From Pseudomonas sp. PSE14 (GTDB lineage Bacteria > Pseudomonadota > Gammaproteobacteria > Pseudomonadales > Pseudomonadaceae): 64,000 bases of DNA. Under the pieces are notes generated by a model. It ran no database searches, was not told the DNA's origin, and saw nothing but the letters and a program-made list of their open reading frames with translations. Where the stretch lies: contig NZ_CP115669.1 in assembly GCF_029203285.1 (NCBI RefSeq), forward strand, positions 1,736,001-1,800,000. Reading direction: 5' to 3'. This document shows positions 8,281-17,915 of the stretch, piece after piece; positions within the stretch are counted from its first letter, which is position 1, and each line of letters starts with the position of its first letter. Made by a program: the position numbers and the translations under genes.

Positions 8281-9138
8281 TCAATCTTCCTCATCGAGCT
8301 GGTAACGCGTTGGCACCAGGCTCTCCTTGATCCGCCGCAGGTGCGGCTGGAAGTCCACGCCGCGGCGCAGGGTGACGCCGGTGGCGAGTACGTCGAGCAC
8401 GGTGAGCTGGATGATCCGCGAGGTCATCGGCATGTAGATGTCGGTGTCTTCCGGCAGCGGGATGTCCAGACTCAGGGTGCTGGCGCGGGCCAGTGGGGAG
8501 TCAGCGGCGGTCAGGCCGAGCACCGAGGCGCCGTTCTGCCGCGCCAGGTGCGCCACTTCCACCAGCTCGCGGGTACGCCCGGTATAGGAAATCACCACGA
8601 ACAGGTCGCCGGTGTGCGCCACCGAGGCGATCATCCGCTGCATCAGCACGTCGCTGTGGGCCGATACCGCCAGGTTGAAGCGGAAGAACTTGTGTTGCGC
8701 ATCCAGTGCCACTGAACTCGAAGCGCCGAGGCCGAAGAAGTGGATCTGCCGGGCCTGGATCAGCAGGTCCACGGCGCGGTCGATCACCTTCGGATCGAGC
8801 ATTTTGTAGGCGCTGTCCAGCGAGGCGATGGTGCTGCTGAAGATCTTCCGGGTGTAGGCCTCGGGGCCGTCGTTCTCGGCCACCGCCTGGGCGACGAAGG
8901 CCGCGCCGCTGGCCAGGCTCTGGGCCAGCTGGATCTTCAGTTCCGGGTAGCCGCTCATGCCGAAGGAGCGGCAGAAGCGGTTCACCGTCGGCTCGCTGAC
9001 GCTGGAGGCCTGGGCCAGCGCGGCGATGCTGAAACGCGTGGCCTGCTGCGGGTCGCGCAGTATCACTTCGGCGACCTTGCGCTCGGCCTTGTTCAGCTCT
9101 TCCAGACGGCTCTGGATCTGCTCCAGCAGGTTTTTCAT
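8281..9138 (-). CDS. hexR: HexR, RpiR-family repressor of glucose catabolism
   Basis: A 285-residue repressor that in Pseudomonas senses the Entner-Doudoroff intermediate KDPG and releases zwf and related promoters. It has an N-terminal RpiR-type helix-turn-helix (about residues 1-77, with [16 protein letters not shown]) and a C-terminal SIS sugar-phosphate domain (about 120-260, with GLGASSSVA and SYTGRTREL). It is transcribed away from zwf, and the shared intergenic region holds a HexR-like palindrome, so autoregulation is likely. Length and placement match the P. aeruginosa and P. putida gene. Confidence 0.95.
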   Translation of the reverse strand: MKNLLEQIQSRLEELNKAERKVAEVILRDPQQATRFSIAALAQASSVSEPTVNRFCRSFGMSGYPELKIQLAQSLASGAAFVAQAVAENDGPEAYTRKIFSSTIASLDSAYKMLDPKVIDRAVDLLIQARQIHFFGLGASSSVALDAQHKFFRFNLAVSAHSDVLMQRMIASVAHTGDLFVVISYTGRTRELVEVAHLARQNGASVLGLTAADSPLARASTLSLDIPLPEDTDIYMPMTSRIIQLTVLDVLATGVTLRRGVDFQPHLRRIKESLVPTRYQLDEED

Positions 9139-9247
9139 CCGTGCTCCTTGGGCAATCGACGGTTGGCCGGGTAGAGGCGGCCAGCGGCGCTATCCTAACG
9201 TCAGGCCGGCAGGTGACCAACAGCGGTGCGAAACGGCAAAAATATGT

Positions 9248-9262
9248 TGTTTAATTACTACA
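9248..9262. promoter_or_regulatory. HexR-like operator between hexR and zwf
   Basis: TGTTTA-ATT-ACTACA: the right half is identical to that of the operator at 7131-7136 and the left half is degenerate. It sits in an AT-rich stretch between the divergent genes hexR and zwf, where P. putida HexR is known to bind. Confidence 0.65.
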
Positions 9263-9324
9263 TATTTGTCTTAATGCCGGCGTGGAAGGCTAACTATCGT
9301 TCAAAATTTGGTTGGTAACAACAA

Positions 9325-10794
9325 ATGCCTGAAGTCCGCGTTCTGCCCTGCACCCTCGCGCTGTTCGGCGCCCTGGGTGATCTTGCCCTGCGCAAGCTGC
9401 TCCCGGCGCTGTATCAGCTCGACCGCGAGAGCCTGCTGCACGGTGATACCCGTATTCTCACCCTGGCCCGCGACGAAGGTGCCAGCGAGGCGCCGCTGAC
9501 CGTCATCGAGCGACGCCTGCGCCAGGCGGTGCCCGCGAAGGAGTGGGACGAGGCGGTGTGGACGCGCTTCCAGGCGCGCCTGACTCACCTGAACATGGAC
9601 TTCCTCGACGCCGGCTCCTACACGGCGCTGGCCGAACAGGTCGGCGAGGAGCGCACCCTGGTCGCCTACTTCGCCACGGCCGCCTCGGTATTCGGCGGCA
9701 TCTGCGAGAACCTCGCCGCCGTCGGTCTCGCCGAGCGCACCCGGGTGGTCCTGGAGAAGCCCATCGGCCACGACCTCGAATCATCCCGCGCGGTGAACGA
9801 TGCGGTGGCGCGCTTCTTCCCGGAAAACCGCATCTACCGGATCGACCACTACCTGGGTAAGGAGACGGTGCAGAACCTCATCGCACTGCGCTTCGCCAAC
9901 AGCCTGTTCGAGACCCAGTGGAACCAGAATCACATCTCCCACGTGGAGATCACCGTGGCCGAGAAGGTCGGCATCGAAGGCCGCTGGGGCTACTTCGACA
10001 AGGCCGGCCAGCTGCGCGATATGGTGCAGAACCACCTGCTGCAGCTGCTCTGCCTGATCGCCATGGACCCGCCGGCGGACCTGACCGCCGACAGCATCCG
10101 CGACGAGAAGGTGAAGGTGCTGCGCGCGCTCGAACCCATCGCGCCGGAGCAACTGGCAACCCGCGTGGTGCGCGGCCAGTACACCGCCGGCTTCATCGAC
10201 GGCAAGGCGGTGCCCGGCTACCTCGCCGAGGAAAACGCCAACCCCAACAGCGACGCCGAGACCTTCGTCGCGCTGCGCGTGGATATCCGCAACTGGCGCT
10301 GGTCCGGCGTGCCGTTCTACCTGCGTACCGGCAAGCGCATGCCGCAGAAGCTGTCGCAGATCGTCATCCACTTCAAGGAACCGCCGCACTACATCTTCGC
10401 CCCGGAGCAGCGCTCGCTGATCAGCAACCGCCTGATCATCCGCCTGCAACCGGACGAGGGCATTTCCCTGCAGGTGATGACCAAGGACCAGGGCCTGGGC
10501 AAGGGCATGCAGCTGCGCACCGGCCCGCTGCAACTGAATTTTTCCGAGACCTTCCACACCGCCCGTACGCCGGACGCCTACGAGCGACTGCTGCTGGAAG
10601 TCATGCAAGGCAATCAGTACCTGTTCGTGCGCAAGGACGAGGTGGAGTTCGCCTGGAAATGGTGTGACCACCTGATCGCCGGCTGGGGCCGCCTGGGCGA
10701 GGAGCCCAAGCCGTACCCGGCGGGCAGTTGGGGACCGCAGGCGGCTGTTGCCCTGATCGCGCGCGACGGGAGGGACTGGTATGGCGATCACTGA
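9325..10794 (+). CDS. zwf: Glucose-6-phosphate 1-dehydrogenase
   Basis: A 489-residue enzyme oxidising glucose-6-phosphate to 6-phosphogluconolactone, the entry step of the Entner-Doudoroff route. The N-terminal NAD(P) motif is [16 protein letters not shown] (about residues 14-29), and the family active-site motif RIDHYLGK is at residues 172-179, with the substrate-binding Lys and catalytic-type His. First gene of a compact zwf-pgl-eda operon; its last 14 bp overlap pgl. Repression by HexR is likely given the palindrome upstream. Confidence 0.96.
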   Translation: MPEVRVLPCTLALFGALGDLALRKLLPALYQLDRESLLHGDTRILTLARDEGASEAPLTVIERRLRQAVPAKEWDEAVWTRFQARLTHLNMDFLDAGSYTALAEQVGEERTLVAYFATAASVFGGICENLAAVGLAERTRVVLEKPIGHDLESSRAVNDAVARFFPENRIYRIDHYLGKETVQNLIALRFANSLFETQWNQNHISHVEITVAEKVGIEGRWGYFDKAGQLRDMVQNHLLQLLCLIAMDPPADLTADSIRDEKVKVLRALEPIAPEQLATRVVRGQYTAGFIDGKAVPGYLAEENANPNSDAETFVALRVDIRNWRWSGVPFYLRTGKRMPQKLSQIVIHFKEPPHYIFAPEQRSLISNRLIIRLQPDEGISLQVMTKDQGLGKGMQLRTGPLQLNFSETFHTARTPDAYERLLLEVMQGNQYLFVRKDEVEFAWKWCDHLIAGWGRLGEEPKPYPAGSWGPQAAVALIARDGRDWYGDH

Positions 10795-11497
10795 ACCGAA
10801 ACTGGCTGAAGGCATGGCCTGGAAAACCTGGAACAACGCCGCCGAGCAGGCGCAAGGACTGGCCGCCGCCGTGGCCGATGGATTGCGCGCGGCGCTGGCC
10901 GAACGTGGCCGGGCGTTGCTGGTGGTATCCGGTGGGCGCAGTCCGATTGCCTTCCTCGAAGCGCTGAGTAGCGCGGAGCTGGACTGGTCGAAGGTATCCG
11001 TCAGCCTGGCCGACGAGCGCTGGGTGCCCGAGTCGCACCCGGACAGCAATGCCGGCCTGCTGCGTCGCCATCTGCTCAAGGGCGCGGCGGCCCGCGCACA
11101 CTTCATCGGCCTGTACCAGTCGGCGGCCTCGCTGGAAGAGGCGGCCGACAAGGCCGACCGTTTCCTGCATGAGCTGAGCCTGCCCATCGATGTGCTGGTG
11201 CTGGGCATGGGCGACGACGGCCATACCGCCTCGCTGTTCCCCGGCAGCGCCGGGCTGGTCGAAGCGCTCGACCCGGTGAGCACGCGCCGCTGCCTGCCGA
11301 TGTGGGCGCCGAGCGTGCCCCGTCAGCGCCTGACCCTGACCCGCGCCGTGCTGCAGGGCGCGCGGGTGCAACTGCTGGCCATCCAGGGCGAGGCCAAGCT
11401 GGCCACCCTGAGCCAGGCGCTCAGCGACAACGACGACCAGCGCATGCCGGTCAACGCGTTCCTGCGCGCACCTCTTTCGATCCATTGGTGCCCCTGA
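10781..11497 (+). CDS. pgl: 6-phosphogluconolactonase
   Basis: A 238-residue DevB/SOL-type lactonase that hydrolyses 6-phosphogluconolactone. Motifs: [15 protein letters not shown] (about residues 47-61), [16 protein letters not shown] (about 71-86) and [16 protein letters not shown] (about 142-157). The ATG at 10781 lies inside zwf, and a short 17-bp gap leads to eda, so the three genes are translated as one operon. Confidence 0.95.
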   Translation: MAITEPKLAEGMAWKTWNNAAEQAQGLAAAVADGLRAALAERGRALLVVSGGRSPIAFLEALSSAELDWSKVSVSLADERWVPESHPDSNAGLLRRHLLKGAAARAHFIGLYQSAASLEEAADKADRFLHELSLPIDVLVLGMGDDGHTASLFPGSAGLVEALDPVSTRRCLPMWAPSVPRQRLTLTRAVLQGARVQLLAIQGEAKLATLSQALSDNDDQRMPVNAFLRAPLSIHWCP

Positions 11498-11514
11498 GGC
11501 ACGGAGTTACCGCA

Positions 11515-12162
11515 ATGTCTGAACAACACATCCAGCAGATCGATGCCCTGGCGCAGCGTGCGCGCATCCTGCCGGTGATCACCATCGACCGCGAGGCGGA
11601 CATCCTGCCCATGGCGGATGCCCTTGCCGCTGGAGGGATCACCGTTCTGGAAGTGACCTTGCGGACCTCGCTGGGGCTCACCGCCATTCGCCAGTTGAGC
11701 GAGCAACGCCCGGAACTGCTGGTGGGCGCCGGCACCGTGCTCGATCCGGAAACCTTCCGCCAGGCGGAAGAGGCGGGGGCGAAGTTCATCGTCACGCCGG
11801 GTTGCACCGAGGAGTTGCTGCAGTACGCCGTGACTCGTCCGGTGCCGCTGCTGCCGGGCGTGGCCACCGCGTCGGAAATCATGGCCGCGTACCGCCACGG
11901 CCTGCGTCGCTTCAAGCTGTTCCCGGCGAAGGTGTGCGGCGGCGTGGATGCGCTCAAGGCTTTCGGCGGGCCGTTCCCGGACGTGCGTTTCTGCCCCACG
12001 GGCGGCGTCGGCCCGGACAACCTGAATGACTACTACCGGCTGGCCAACGTGATGTGCGTGGGCGGCAGCTGGATGCTGCCCAAGGCCGCCATCGACAGTG
12101 GCGACTGGGCTACGGTCGAGCGCTTGAGCCGAGAGGCGCTGGCGTTACTGGACACACACTGA
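11515..12162 (+). CDS. eda: KDPG aldolase (2-dehydro-3-deoxy-phosphogluconate aldolase)
   Basis: A 215-residue class I aldolase that splits KDPG into pyruvate and glyceraldehyde-3-phosphate. The Schiff-base lysine is Lys134 in FKLFPAKVCGG; the catalytic Glu lies in VLEVTLRT and the phosphate loop in FCPTGGV. The frame is open further upstream, but the ATG at 11515 is preferred because it follows pgl directly and gives the family length. It ends at a strong terminator. A second, divergent paralogue lies at 35733. Confidence 0.95.
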   Translation: MSEQHIQQIDALAQRARILPVITIDREADILPMADALAAGGITVLEVTLRTSLGLTAIRQLSEQRPELLVGAGTVLDPETFRQAEEAGAKFIVTPGCTEELLQYAVTRPVPLLPGVATASEIMAAYRHGLRRFKLFPAKVCGGVDALKAFGGPFPDVRFCPTGGVGPDNLNDYYRLANVMCVGGSWMLPKAAIDSGDWATVERLSREALALLDTH

Positions 12163-12181
12163 GCTGTCCCGGTTTGGACGT

Positions 12182-12206
12182 GCCCGGCCCTGTGCCGGGC
12201 TTTTTT
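12182..12206 (+). terminator. Terminator after eda
   Basis: Stem GCCCGG / CCGGGC with a short loop followed by six T residues; closes the zwf-pgl-eda operon. Confidence 0.9.
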
Positions 12207-12226
12207 ATGGGGGCGAGCGGCTCTTC

Positions 12227-12305
12227 GTAGGAGCGAGCTTGCTAGCGAACGGATTTCCCCGGCGGCTCTGATGCTCGGGCTGTTCGCGAGCAAGCTCGCT
12301 CCTAC
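12227..12305. repeat. REP doublet, GTAGGAGCGAGC type
   Basis: GTAGGAGCGAGCTTGCTAGC on the left and a matching inverted copy ending GCTCGCTCCTAC on the right, with about 30 bp between. The same doublet occurs at 28018-28099 and 37891-37969. It lies between eda and the convergent ABC exporter gene. Confidence 0.9.
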
Positions 12306-12342
12306 AGATAACGGATGCTTTGGTGCATCTCAGGGCAAACGA

Positions 12343-14175
12343 TCAATCCACCCCGACGAACCCACCCGTCTGGTGCCGCCAAAGCCGCGCGTAAAGCCCG
12401 CCATGGGCCAGCAGCTCGGCATGGCTGCCGCTCTCGACGATGCGGCCGTGTTCCAGCACCACCAGGCGGTCCATGCGGGCGATAGTGGAGAGGCGGTGGG
12501 CGATGGCGATCACCGTCTTGCCCTGCATCAGGGTCTCCAGGCTCTCCTGGATCGCCGCTTCCACTTCCGAGTCCAGCGCCGAGGTGGCTTCGTCGAGGAT
12601 CAGGATCGGCGCGTCCTTGAGCAGCACACGGGTGATCGCGATGCGCTGGCGCTGGCCGCCGGAAAGCTTCACGCCGCGCTCGCCGACATGGGCGTCGAGT
12701 CCCTGCCGCCCTTCGGCGTCGCTCAGTTGCGGGATGAATTCCGAAGCGCGGGCCTTCTGGATGGCGTCCTGCAATTCGTCCTCGCCGGCATCCGGGCGGC
12801 CGTAGAGCAGGTTGGAACGGATCGAACGGTGCAGCAGCGAAGTGTCCTGCGTGACCATGCCGATCTGCGCGCGCAGGCTTTCCTGGGTCACACCGGCGAT
12901 GTCCTGGTCGTCGATCAGGATGCGTCCGGCTTCCAGGTCATACAGGCGCAGCAGCAGGTTGACCAGGGTGGACTTGCCGGCGCCGGAGGGGCCGACCAGG
13001 CCGATCTTCTCGCCGGGGCGCACCACCAGGTCGAGGCCGTCGATCAGACCGCCGCCCTTGCCGTAGCTGAACGACACTTGCTCGAAGCGCACCTCGCCGC
13101 GATTCACCGTCAGCGGCCTGGCTTCCGGCTTGTCCACCACCTGGCGGGGCAGGGCGATGGTCTGCATGCCGTCCTGCACCTGGCCCACGTTCTCGAAGAT
13201 GCCGCCGACCACCCACATGATCCAGCCGGACATGTTGTTGATACGGATGACCAGGCCGGTGGCCAGGGCGATGGCTCCCACCGAGATCAGCGACTGGCTC
13301 CACAGCCACAGGGCCAGGCCCGTGGTGCCGGCGATCAGCAGGCCGTTGAAGATGGTGATAGTGACGTCCATGGAGGTCACCACGCGTCCGGCGCGCTGGG
13401 CCTTGCGAGTCTGGTCGTCGATGGCCTCGCGGGCGTAGTTTTCCTCCTGGCGGGTATGGGCGAACAGCTTGAGGGTGGTGATGTTGGTGTAGCCGTCGAC
13501 GATGCGGCCCATGAGTTTCGAGCGCGAATCGGAGGCGGCCACCGAGCGGCGCTTCACCTGCGGCACGAAGTAGCCCAGCGCGCCGACGTAGCCGATCACC
13601 CACAGTACCAGCGGGATCATCAGGCGCCAGTCGGCCTCGGCGAACAGCACCAGGGCGCTGAGGGTGTAGATGACCACGTGCCAGATGGCGTCCACCACCT
13701 GCACGGCGGAGTCGCGCAGGGAGTTGCCGGTCTGCATGATGCGCTGGGCGATGCGCCCGGCGAAGTCGTTCTGGAAGAAGCCCAGGCTCTGTTTGAGCAC
13801 GTAGCGGTGGTTCTGCCAGCGGATCAGGTTGGTCATGCTGGGGTTGATGCTCTGGTGCACCAGCATGTCGTGCAGGCCGTTGAACAGCGGGCGCAGGATC
13901 AGCGCGACCACAGCCATCCAGATCAGCTCGCGGCCGTGCAGGGTGAAGAAGTCGGTGGGGGCGGTGCCTTGGGCGAGGTCGACGATGCGCCCCAGGTAGC
14001 TGAACAGCGCGACTTCGATCAGCGCGACGATCAGGCCGACGAAGAGCAGGGCGAGGAACACTGGCCAGACCTGGCGCAGGTAATAGACGTAGAAGCGGAT
14101 GACGTCGGACGGCGGCATGCGCTCGGGGACGTCACGGAAGGGGTCGATCAGACGTTCGAAACGACGGTAAAGCAT
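12343..14175 (-). CDS. ABC exporter, fused permease and ATPase
   Basis: A 610-residue half-transporter expected to act as a homodimer in the inner membrane. The membrane domain covers about residues 1-330 with six helices (the first around FLALLFVGLIVALIEVALF). The nucleotide-binding domain follows: Walker A GPSGAGKST, signature LSGGQRQR, Walker B ILILDEATSALD and H loop IAHRLSTI. It resembles MsbA- and multidrug-type exporters, but nothing indicates the substrate. The gene order with ppiA and the hydrolase is as in P. aeruginosa. Confidence 0.9.
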   Translation of the reverse strand: MLYRRFERLIDPFRDVPERMPPSDVIRFYVYYLRQVWPVFLALLFVGLIVALIEVALFSYLGRIVDLAQGTAPTDFFTLHGRELIWMAVVALILRPLFNGLHDMLVHQSINPSMTNLIRWQNHRYVLKQSLGFFQNDFAGRIAQRIMQTGNSLRDSAVQVVDAIWHVVIYTLSALVLFAEADWRLMIPLVLWVIGYVGALGYFVPQVKRRSVAASDSRSKLMGRIVDGYTNITTLKLFAHTRQEENYAREAIDDQTRKAQRAGRVVTSMDVTITIFNGLLIAGTTGLALWLWSQSLISVGAIALATGLVIRINNMSGWIMWVVGGIFENVGQVQDGMQTIALPRQVVDKPEARPLTVNRGEVRFEQVSFSYGKGGGLIDGLDLVVRPGEKIGLVGPSGAGKSTLVNLLLRLYDLEAGRILIDDQDIAGVTQESLRAQIGMVTQDTSLLHRSIRSNLLYGRPDAGEDELQDAIQKARASEFIPQLSDAEGRQGLDAHVGERGVKLSGGQRQRIAITRVLLKDAPILILDEATSALDSEVEAAIQESLETLMQGKTVIAIAHRLSTIARMDRLVVLEHGRIVESGSHAELLAHGGLYARLWRHQTGGFVGVD

Positions 14176-14250
14176 GATTCTTCTCAGGTTGGTAGCGGGT
14201 CCGTCCTGGACCCGCTGGATATGGCCTCCGTCAGGCGTGTGCGCGGGACA

Positions 14251-14817
14251 TCACAGGCGCTTGGCGGAGAGGATGACGACCGGGGTTTTCGGCACGTCCT
14301 GGAACATGCCGCGGTTGCCGGTCTGGACCTGGGCGATCTGGTCGACCACACCCATGCCGCGCACCACCTTGCCGAACACGGCATAGCCGAAGTCGCGGGC
14401 GCCGTGGTTGAGGAAGTCGTTGCCGGTCAGGTTGATGAAGAACTGGCTGGTGGCCGAGTCCACTGCGCTGGTGCGGGCCATGGCCAGGGTGCCGCGCTCG
14501 TTGAGCAGGCCGTTGTCGGCTTCGTTCTTGATCGGCGCCTGGGTGTCCTTCTCCTTCATGGCCTCGGTGAAGCCGCCGCCCTGGATCATGAAGTTGGGGA
14601 TCACGCGGTGGAAGATGGTGCCGTTGTAGAAGCCGCTGTCGACGTAGGACAGGTAGTTCTTCACGGAAATCGGTGCCTTGTCGGCGTACAGCTCGATCTC
14701 GATTTCACCCGAGGTGGTGGACAGCAGTACGTGCGGCTTGTTGGCGTCGGCGGCGAATGCCGAGCCGGCCAGGACCAGGGAGCAGGCAGCGAGCAGGAAG
14801 CGTTTGAACAGAGTCAT
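14251..14817 (-). CDS. ppiA: Periplasmic peptidyl-prolyl cis-trans isomerase (cyclophilin)
   Basis: A 188-residue cyclophilin that speeds proline isomerisation of exported proteins. It has a signal peptide ending at GSAFA (about residue 22) and the cyclophilin core with the active-site motif [15 protein letters not shown] (catalytic-type Arg in FHR), plus ATSQFFINL and YAVFGKV. It is encoded upstream of the ABC exporter and just downstream of the hydrolase gene, all on the minus strand. Confidence 0.95.
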   Translation of the reverse strand: MTLFKRFLLAACSLVLAGSAFAADANKPHVLLSTTSGEIEIELYADKAPISVKNYLSYVDSGFYNGTIFHRVIPNFMIQGGGFTEAMKEKDTQAPIKNEADNGLLNERGTLAMARTSAVDSATSQFFINLTGNDFLNHGARDFGYAVFGKVVRGMGVVDQIAQVQTGNRGMFQDVPKTPVVILSAKRL

Positions 14818-14840
14818 TTGGCGGATGTTTCCGTTAGGTT

Positions 14841-15632
14841 CTAGGGATGGTCGACCTGCTCGAGGAAGTCGAGCAGGGTGGTGTTGAAGCGTTCCGGCTG
14901 ATCCAGCGGCGTGGCGTGCCGCGAGTCCTCGATCACCACCAGGCGGGCGTTGGGCAGGTGCCCGACGTAGGCCTGCTTGAGCGAGACCGGGGTGTAGTCG
15001 CGGTCGGCGCTGATCACCAGTGTGGGACAGGTTATGCGCGCCAGGCGCTCCTGCACACCCCAGCCGATGATGGCGTGCAGGCTGGAAAGGTAAGCGCGTT
15101 TGTCGTTCTGCGGCCAGCGCTGCTGGATCTTGCGGCGCAGGTCGGCCTGCTCGGGCTTGGGAAAGAGCAGCTTGCCCAGCGCTTTGCCCACGGTGTCCAG
15201 GCCCAGCACGTGGGCGAGGAACAGCCGGCGCGCCACTTCCAGGTATTCGCGCAGGGTGCGCGGTTTCACTTCCGGCGCGCTGTTGACGATGGTCAGGCTG
15301 TTCAGGCGCTCCGGCCAGCGGGTGGCCAGCTCGAAGCCGATCATGCCGCCCATGCTGATGCCGACCAGGTGCACGCGGCCCAGGTGCAGGTGGTCGAGCA
15401 GGGCGATCACGTCCTCGGCGAAGGCGGCGATGCTGTAGCGCTCGCGCGGCTTGTCCGACTGGCCGTGGCCGCGTACGTCGAGGGCGATCACCCGGTGACG
15501 TTTCTCCAGCTCCGGCACCTGGTATTCCCAGTCGCGGGTGCTGGAGCCAAGGCCGTGCACCAGCAGTACCGGGGTGCCGAATCCGCTTTCCTCGTAATGC
15601 AGGCGGTGGCCGGCGTGGTCGAAGAAGGGCAT
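14841..15632 (-). CDS. Alpha/beta hydrolase
   Basis: A 263-residue hydrolase of the alpha/beta fold. Visible parts: oxyanion region [12 protein letters not shown] (about residues 23-34), nucleophile elbow GISMGG (about 94-99) carrying the catalytic Ser, acid region SADRDYTP (about 208-215) and C-terminal His in [11 protein letters not shown]. The sequence resembles 3-oxoadipate enol-lactonase-like and esterase-like proteins, but no pathway genes are near. Substrate unknown. Confidence 0.88.
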   Translation of the reverse strand: MPFFDHAGHRLHYEESGFGTPVLLVHGLGSSTRDWEYQVPELEKRHRVIALDVRGHGQSDKPRERYSIAAFAEDVIALLDHLHLGRVHLVGISMGGMIGFELATRWPERLNSLTIVNSAPEVKPRTLREYLEVARRLFLAHVLGLDTVGKALGKLLFPKPEQADLRRKIQQRWPQNDKRAYLSSLHAIIGWGVQERLARITCPTLVISADRDYTPVSLKQAYVGHLPNARLVVIEDSRHATPLDQPERFNTTLLDFLEQVDHP

Positions 15633-15666
15633 GACGGGCTCCTTGCTTTGGCTCTGGGCCCCGGCC

Positions 15667-16593
15667 TCAGGCCGGGCTCTCGGGGGCGGCGAAGTGCGCG
15701 TCCAGTGGGACGCTGGCGAAGGTGGTCAGCAGTTCGACGAGAATCTGCGTGGCCGGGCCCAGCGGCTTCTCCTTGTTCGGGTAGAGGTAGAAGCGGCTCT
15801 CGCGTACGCCGCCCTGGGTCAGCGGCAGTGGCTTGAGCACGCCGTCCTTGAGCTCGCGCTCGATCATGTGCCGCGGCAACCAGGCGAAGCCCAGGCCGTT
15901 GCTGACGAAGGTGGCGGCGGTAGCCAGGCTGCCTACCGTCCAGCGTTGCTCGGCGCCCAGCCAGCCGACGTCGCGTGGCTGCAGGCGGCCGGAGTCGCGG
16001 ATCACCACCTGCATCTGGGTTTCCAGGTCCTGGTGGGTGACCTCGCGCTGCAGGCGGTGCAGCGGGTGGTCGGGGTGGGCGACGGCGACGAAATCCACCA
16101 CGCTGAGGTCAGCACCCAGATGGCCGGCGATGTTCAGGCCGCTGATGGCCAGGTCGGCATGGCCCTGCACCAGGGCTTCCTCTACGCCGGAGAGCACTTC
16201 TTCGCGCAGCAGCACCCGGCAGCCACGGCTTTGCGGCATGAAGGCGGAGAGGGCGCGGACCAGGCGCACGGTGGGGTAGGCGGCGTCCACGACCAGGCGG
16301 ACCTCCGGCTCCCAGCCCTGTTCCATGTGGTGAGCGAGCTCTTCCAGCTGGCCGGCGGACTTCACCAGTTGGCGGGAGCGCCGCAGCAGCACTTCGCCGG
16401 CCTCGGTGAGCACCGCCTTGCGTCCGTCGATGCGCAGCAGCGGCACGCCGAGCTGCTCCTGCATGCGCGCCACGGTGTAGCTGATCGACGACTGCGAACG
16501 GTGCATGGCTTCCGCCGCCTGGGCGAAGCCGCCGTGATCGACCACGGCCTGCAGGGTTCTCCACTGATCCAGGGTAACGCGGGGCGCTTTCAT
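15667..16593 (-). CDS. LysR-family transcriptional regulator
   Basis: A 308-residue LysR regulator: winged helix at about residues 5-65 (FAQAAEAMHRSQSSISYTV) and a substrate-binding domain from about 90. The frame is open to 16650, but the ATG at 16593 has a perfect GAGGAGG ribosome site and gives the normal N-terminus. It is divergent from the small secreted protein gene at 16649 with 55 bp between, and azoR lies just beyond, so these are possible targets. Confidence 0.9.
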   Translation of the reverse strand: MKAPRVTLDQWRTLQAVVDHGGFAQAAEAMHRSQSSISYTVARMQEQLGVPLLRIDGRKAVLTEAGEVLLRRSRQLVKSAGQLEELAHHMEQGWEPEVRLVVDAAYPTVRLVRALSAFMPQSRGCRVLLREEVLSGVEEALVQGHADLAISGLNIAGHLGADLSVVDFVAVAHPDHPLHRLQREVTHQDLETQMQVVIRDSGRLQPRDVGWLGAEQRWTVGSLATAATFVSNGLGFAWLPRHMIERELKDGVLKPLPLTQGGVRESRFYLYPNKEKPLGPATQILVELLTTFASVPLDAHFAAPESPA

Positions 16594-16648
16594 CCTCGCC
16601 TCCTCTTGTCTAATCTGGCGGTCCGCAGAAGACCAACAAGAGACCGCC

Positions 16649-16963
16649 ATGAAAAAAATCTGTTGTGCCGTTCTGGCACTGTTGCCGCTGACCGCACTGG
16701 CCTATCCCATTGAGGTCGAGAAGTCGCTCAATGGCACCGAGATCAGCTATGACACCCAGGACATCGGCGACCAGATGGGCGCGATCCTGTTGCGCAACAA
16801 CGGTCAGCAGCCGGTGACCTGCACCGCGGTATTCGTCAATGGCCCGGAAACGCCCCATGTGCGCAAGGCCACTCTGGAGCCGGGCAAGGAGGCCAACATG
16901 ACCTCGAGCTTCAGTCGCGCGGTCATCAAGCTGCGCATCAAGCTCACCTGTGCGCCGGCCTGA
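16649..16963 (+). CDS. Small secreted protein of unknown function
   Basis: A 104-residue protein with a clear signal peptide (MKKICCAVLALLPLTALA) and an 86-residue mature domain containing two Cys (about residues 60 and 101) that could form a disulfide. I do not recognise a functional family; the same neighbour set (LysR, this gene, azoR) exists in P. aeruginosa. The mature part looks like a small beta-rich periplasmic protein. Confidence 0.8.
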   Translation: MKKICCAVLALLPLTALAYPIEVEKSLNGTEISYDTQDIGDQMGAILLRNNGQQPVTCTAVFVNGPETPHVRKATLEPGKEANMTSSFSRAVIKLRIKLTCAPA

Positions 16964-17075
16964 TAGTTTCCTTACGGGGCCAAGACTAGAAGCAGTTCAG
17001 CTGAAAATCAATTTATTCGATAATTAGCAGCGATTATTTCCGCTTTTTTATCGAGTTATCCATCTTTAGGATTCA

Positions 17076-17104
17076 CTCCATCGACAAGTCACTGACCGAT
17101 GGAG
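17076..17104 (+). promoter_or_regulatory. Hairpin covering the azoR ribosome binding site
   Basis: CTCCATCG at 17076-17083 pairs perfectly with CGATGGAG at 17097-17104, with a 13-nt loop. The right arm includes the GGAG of the azoR Shine-Dalgarno sequence and an upstream in-frame ATG (17099). If this folds in the mRNA it would limit translation of azoR. Confidence 0.5.
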
Positions 17105-17113
17105 GTCGAATCC

Positions 17114-17713
17114 ATGTCCCGCGTTCTGGTTATCGAAAGCAGTGCCCGCCAGCAAGGTTCCGTATCCCGTCAGCTGACCCGCGAATTCATCGCCCAATGG
17201 CAGGCCGCACACCCGGCGGATGAAATCCAGGTGCGCGACCTGGCCGTCGAGCAGGTGCCGCACCTGGACGCCAACCTGCTGGGCGGCTGGATGAAGCCTG
17301 AGCAAGAGCAATCCGAGATCGAACGGGCGGCGCTGGAGCGCTCCAATCTGCTGACCGCCGAGCTGCAGTCCGCCGATGTGCTGGTGCTGGCCGCGCCGAT
17401 GTACAACTTTGCCATTCCCAGCACCCTGAAATCCTGGCTGGACCATGTGCTGCGCGCCGGCGTCACCTTCAAGTACACCGAGACCGGCCCGCAGGGCCTG
17501 CTGACCGGCAAGCGCGCCTTCGTGCTGACCAGCCGCGGCGGCGTCTACGCCGGTGGTGCGCTGGACCACCAGGAGCCCTACCTGCGCCAGGCGCTGGGCT
17601 TCGTCGGCATCCATGACGTCACCTTCATCCACGCCGAAGGCCTGAACATGGGCGCCGAATTCGCCGAGAAGGGTCTGTCCAAGGCCAAGGCTCAACTCGC
17701 CGCCGTCGCCTGA
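17114..17713 (+). CDS. azoR: FMN-dependent NADH:quinone reductase / azoreductase
   Basis: A 199-residue flavodoxin-fold enzyme that reduces quinones and azo compounds with NADH. Motifs: N-terminal FMN phosphate loop ESSARQQGSVSRQLT (about residues 8-22), PMYNFAIPSTLKSWLDHV (about 95-112) and TSRGGVYAGG (about 139-148). The ATG at 17114 is chosen over 17099 because GGAGG lies 8 bp before it. P. aeruginosa has several such enzymes; the position after the LysR and small secreted genes matches one of them. Confidence 0.93.
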   Translation: MSRVLVIESSARQQGSVSRQLTREFIAQWQAAHPADEIQVRDLAVEQVPHLDANLLGGWMKPEQEQSEIERAALERSNLLTAELQSADVLVLAAPMYNFAIPSTLKSWLDHVLRAGVTFKYTETGPQGLLTGKRAFVLTSRGGVYAGGALDHQEPYLRQALGFVGIHDVTFIHAEGLNMGAEFAEKGLSKAKAQLAAVA

Positions 17714-17757
17714 TCCGTTTTTCCCTTGCGCACCCTTCCGCTCCTGGGTGCGACCGT

Positions 17758-17793
17758 GGCCGACCTCCTTCCCCCGGAGGCCGGCCATTTTTT
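17758..17793 (+). terminator. Terminator after azoR
   Basis: An 11-bp stem GGCCGACCTCC / GGAGGCCGGCC (one mismatch) followed by ATTTTTT. Confidence 0.88.
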
Positions 17794-17915
17794 ATTCCCG
17801 AGGTTGGCCCTGCGGGGGAGCGATCACATCCTTTCCCTTCGGGCTGTTCAAAGTCTGATCAGCATGCTAAAAGAACCTTGAGCTGATCTAGCCGCTTGAA
17901 AAAGAAGGGAAAACC

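Noticed and set aside
12271-14844. Very long open frame on the plus strand opposite the ABC exporter and ppiA
   Set aside because: It is antisense to two well-supported genes, its product is rich in His, Gln, Gly and Ala without domains, and such shadow frames are usual in high-GC codon-biased DNA. Similar shadows lie opposite gltG-gltK, wbpM, gltX and fimV.
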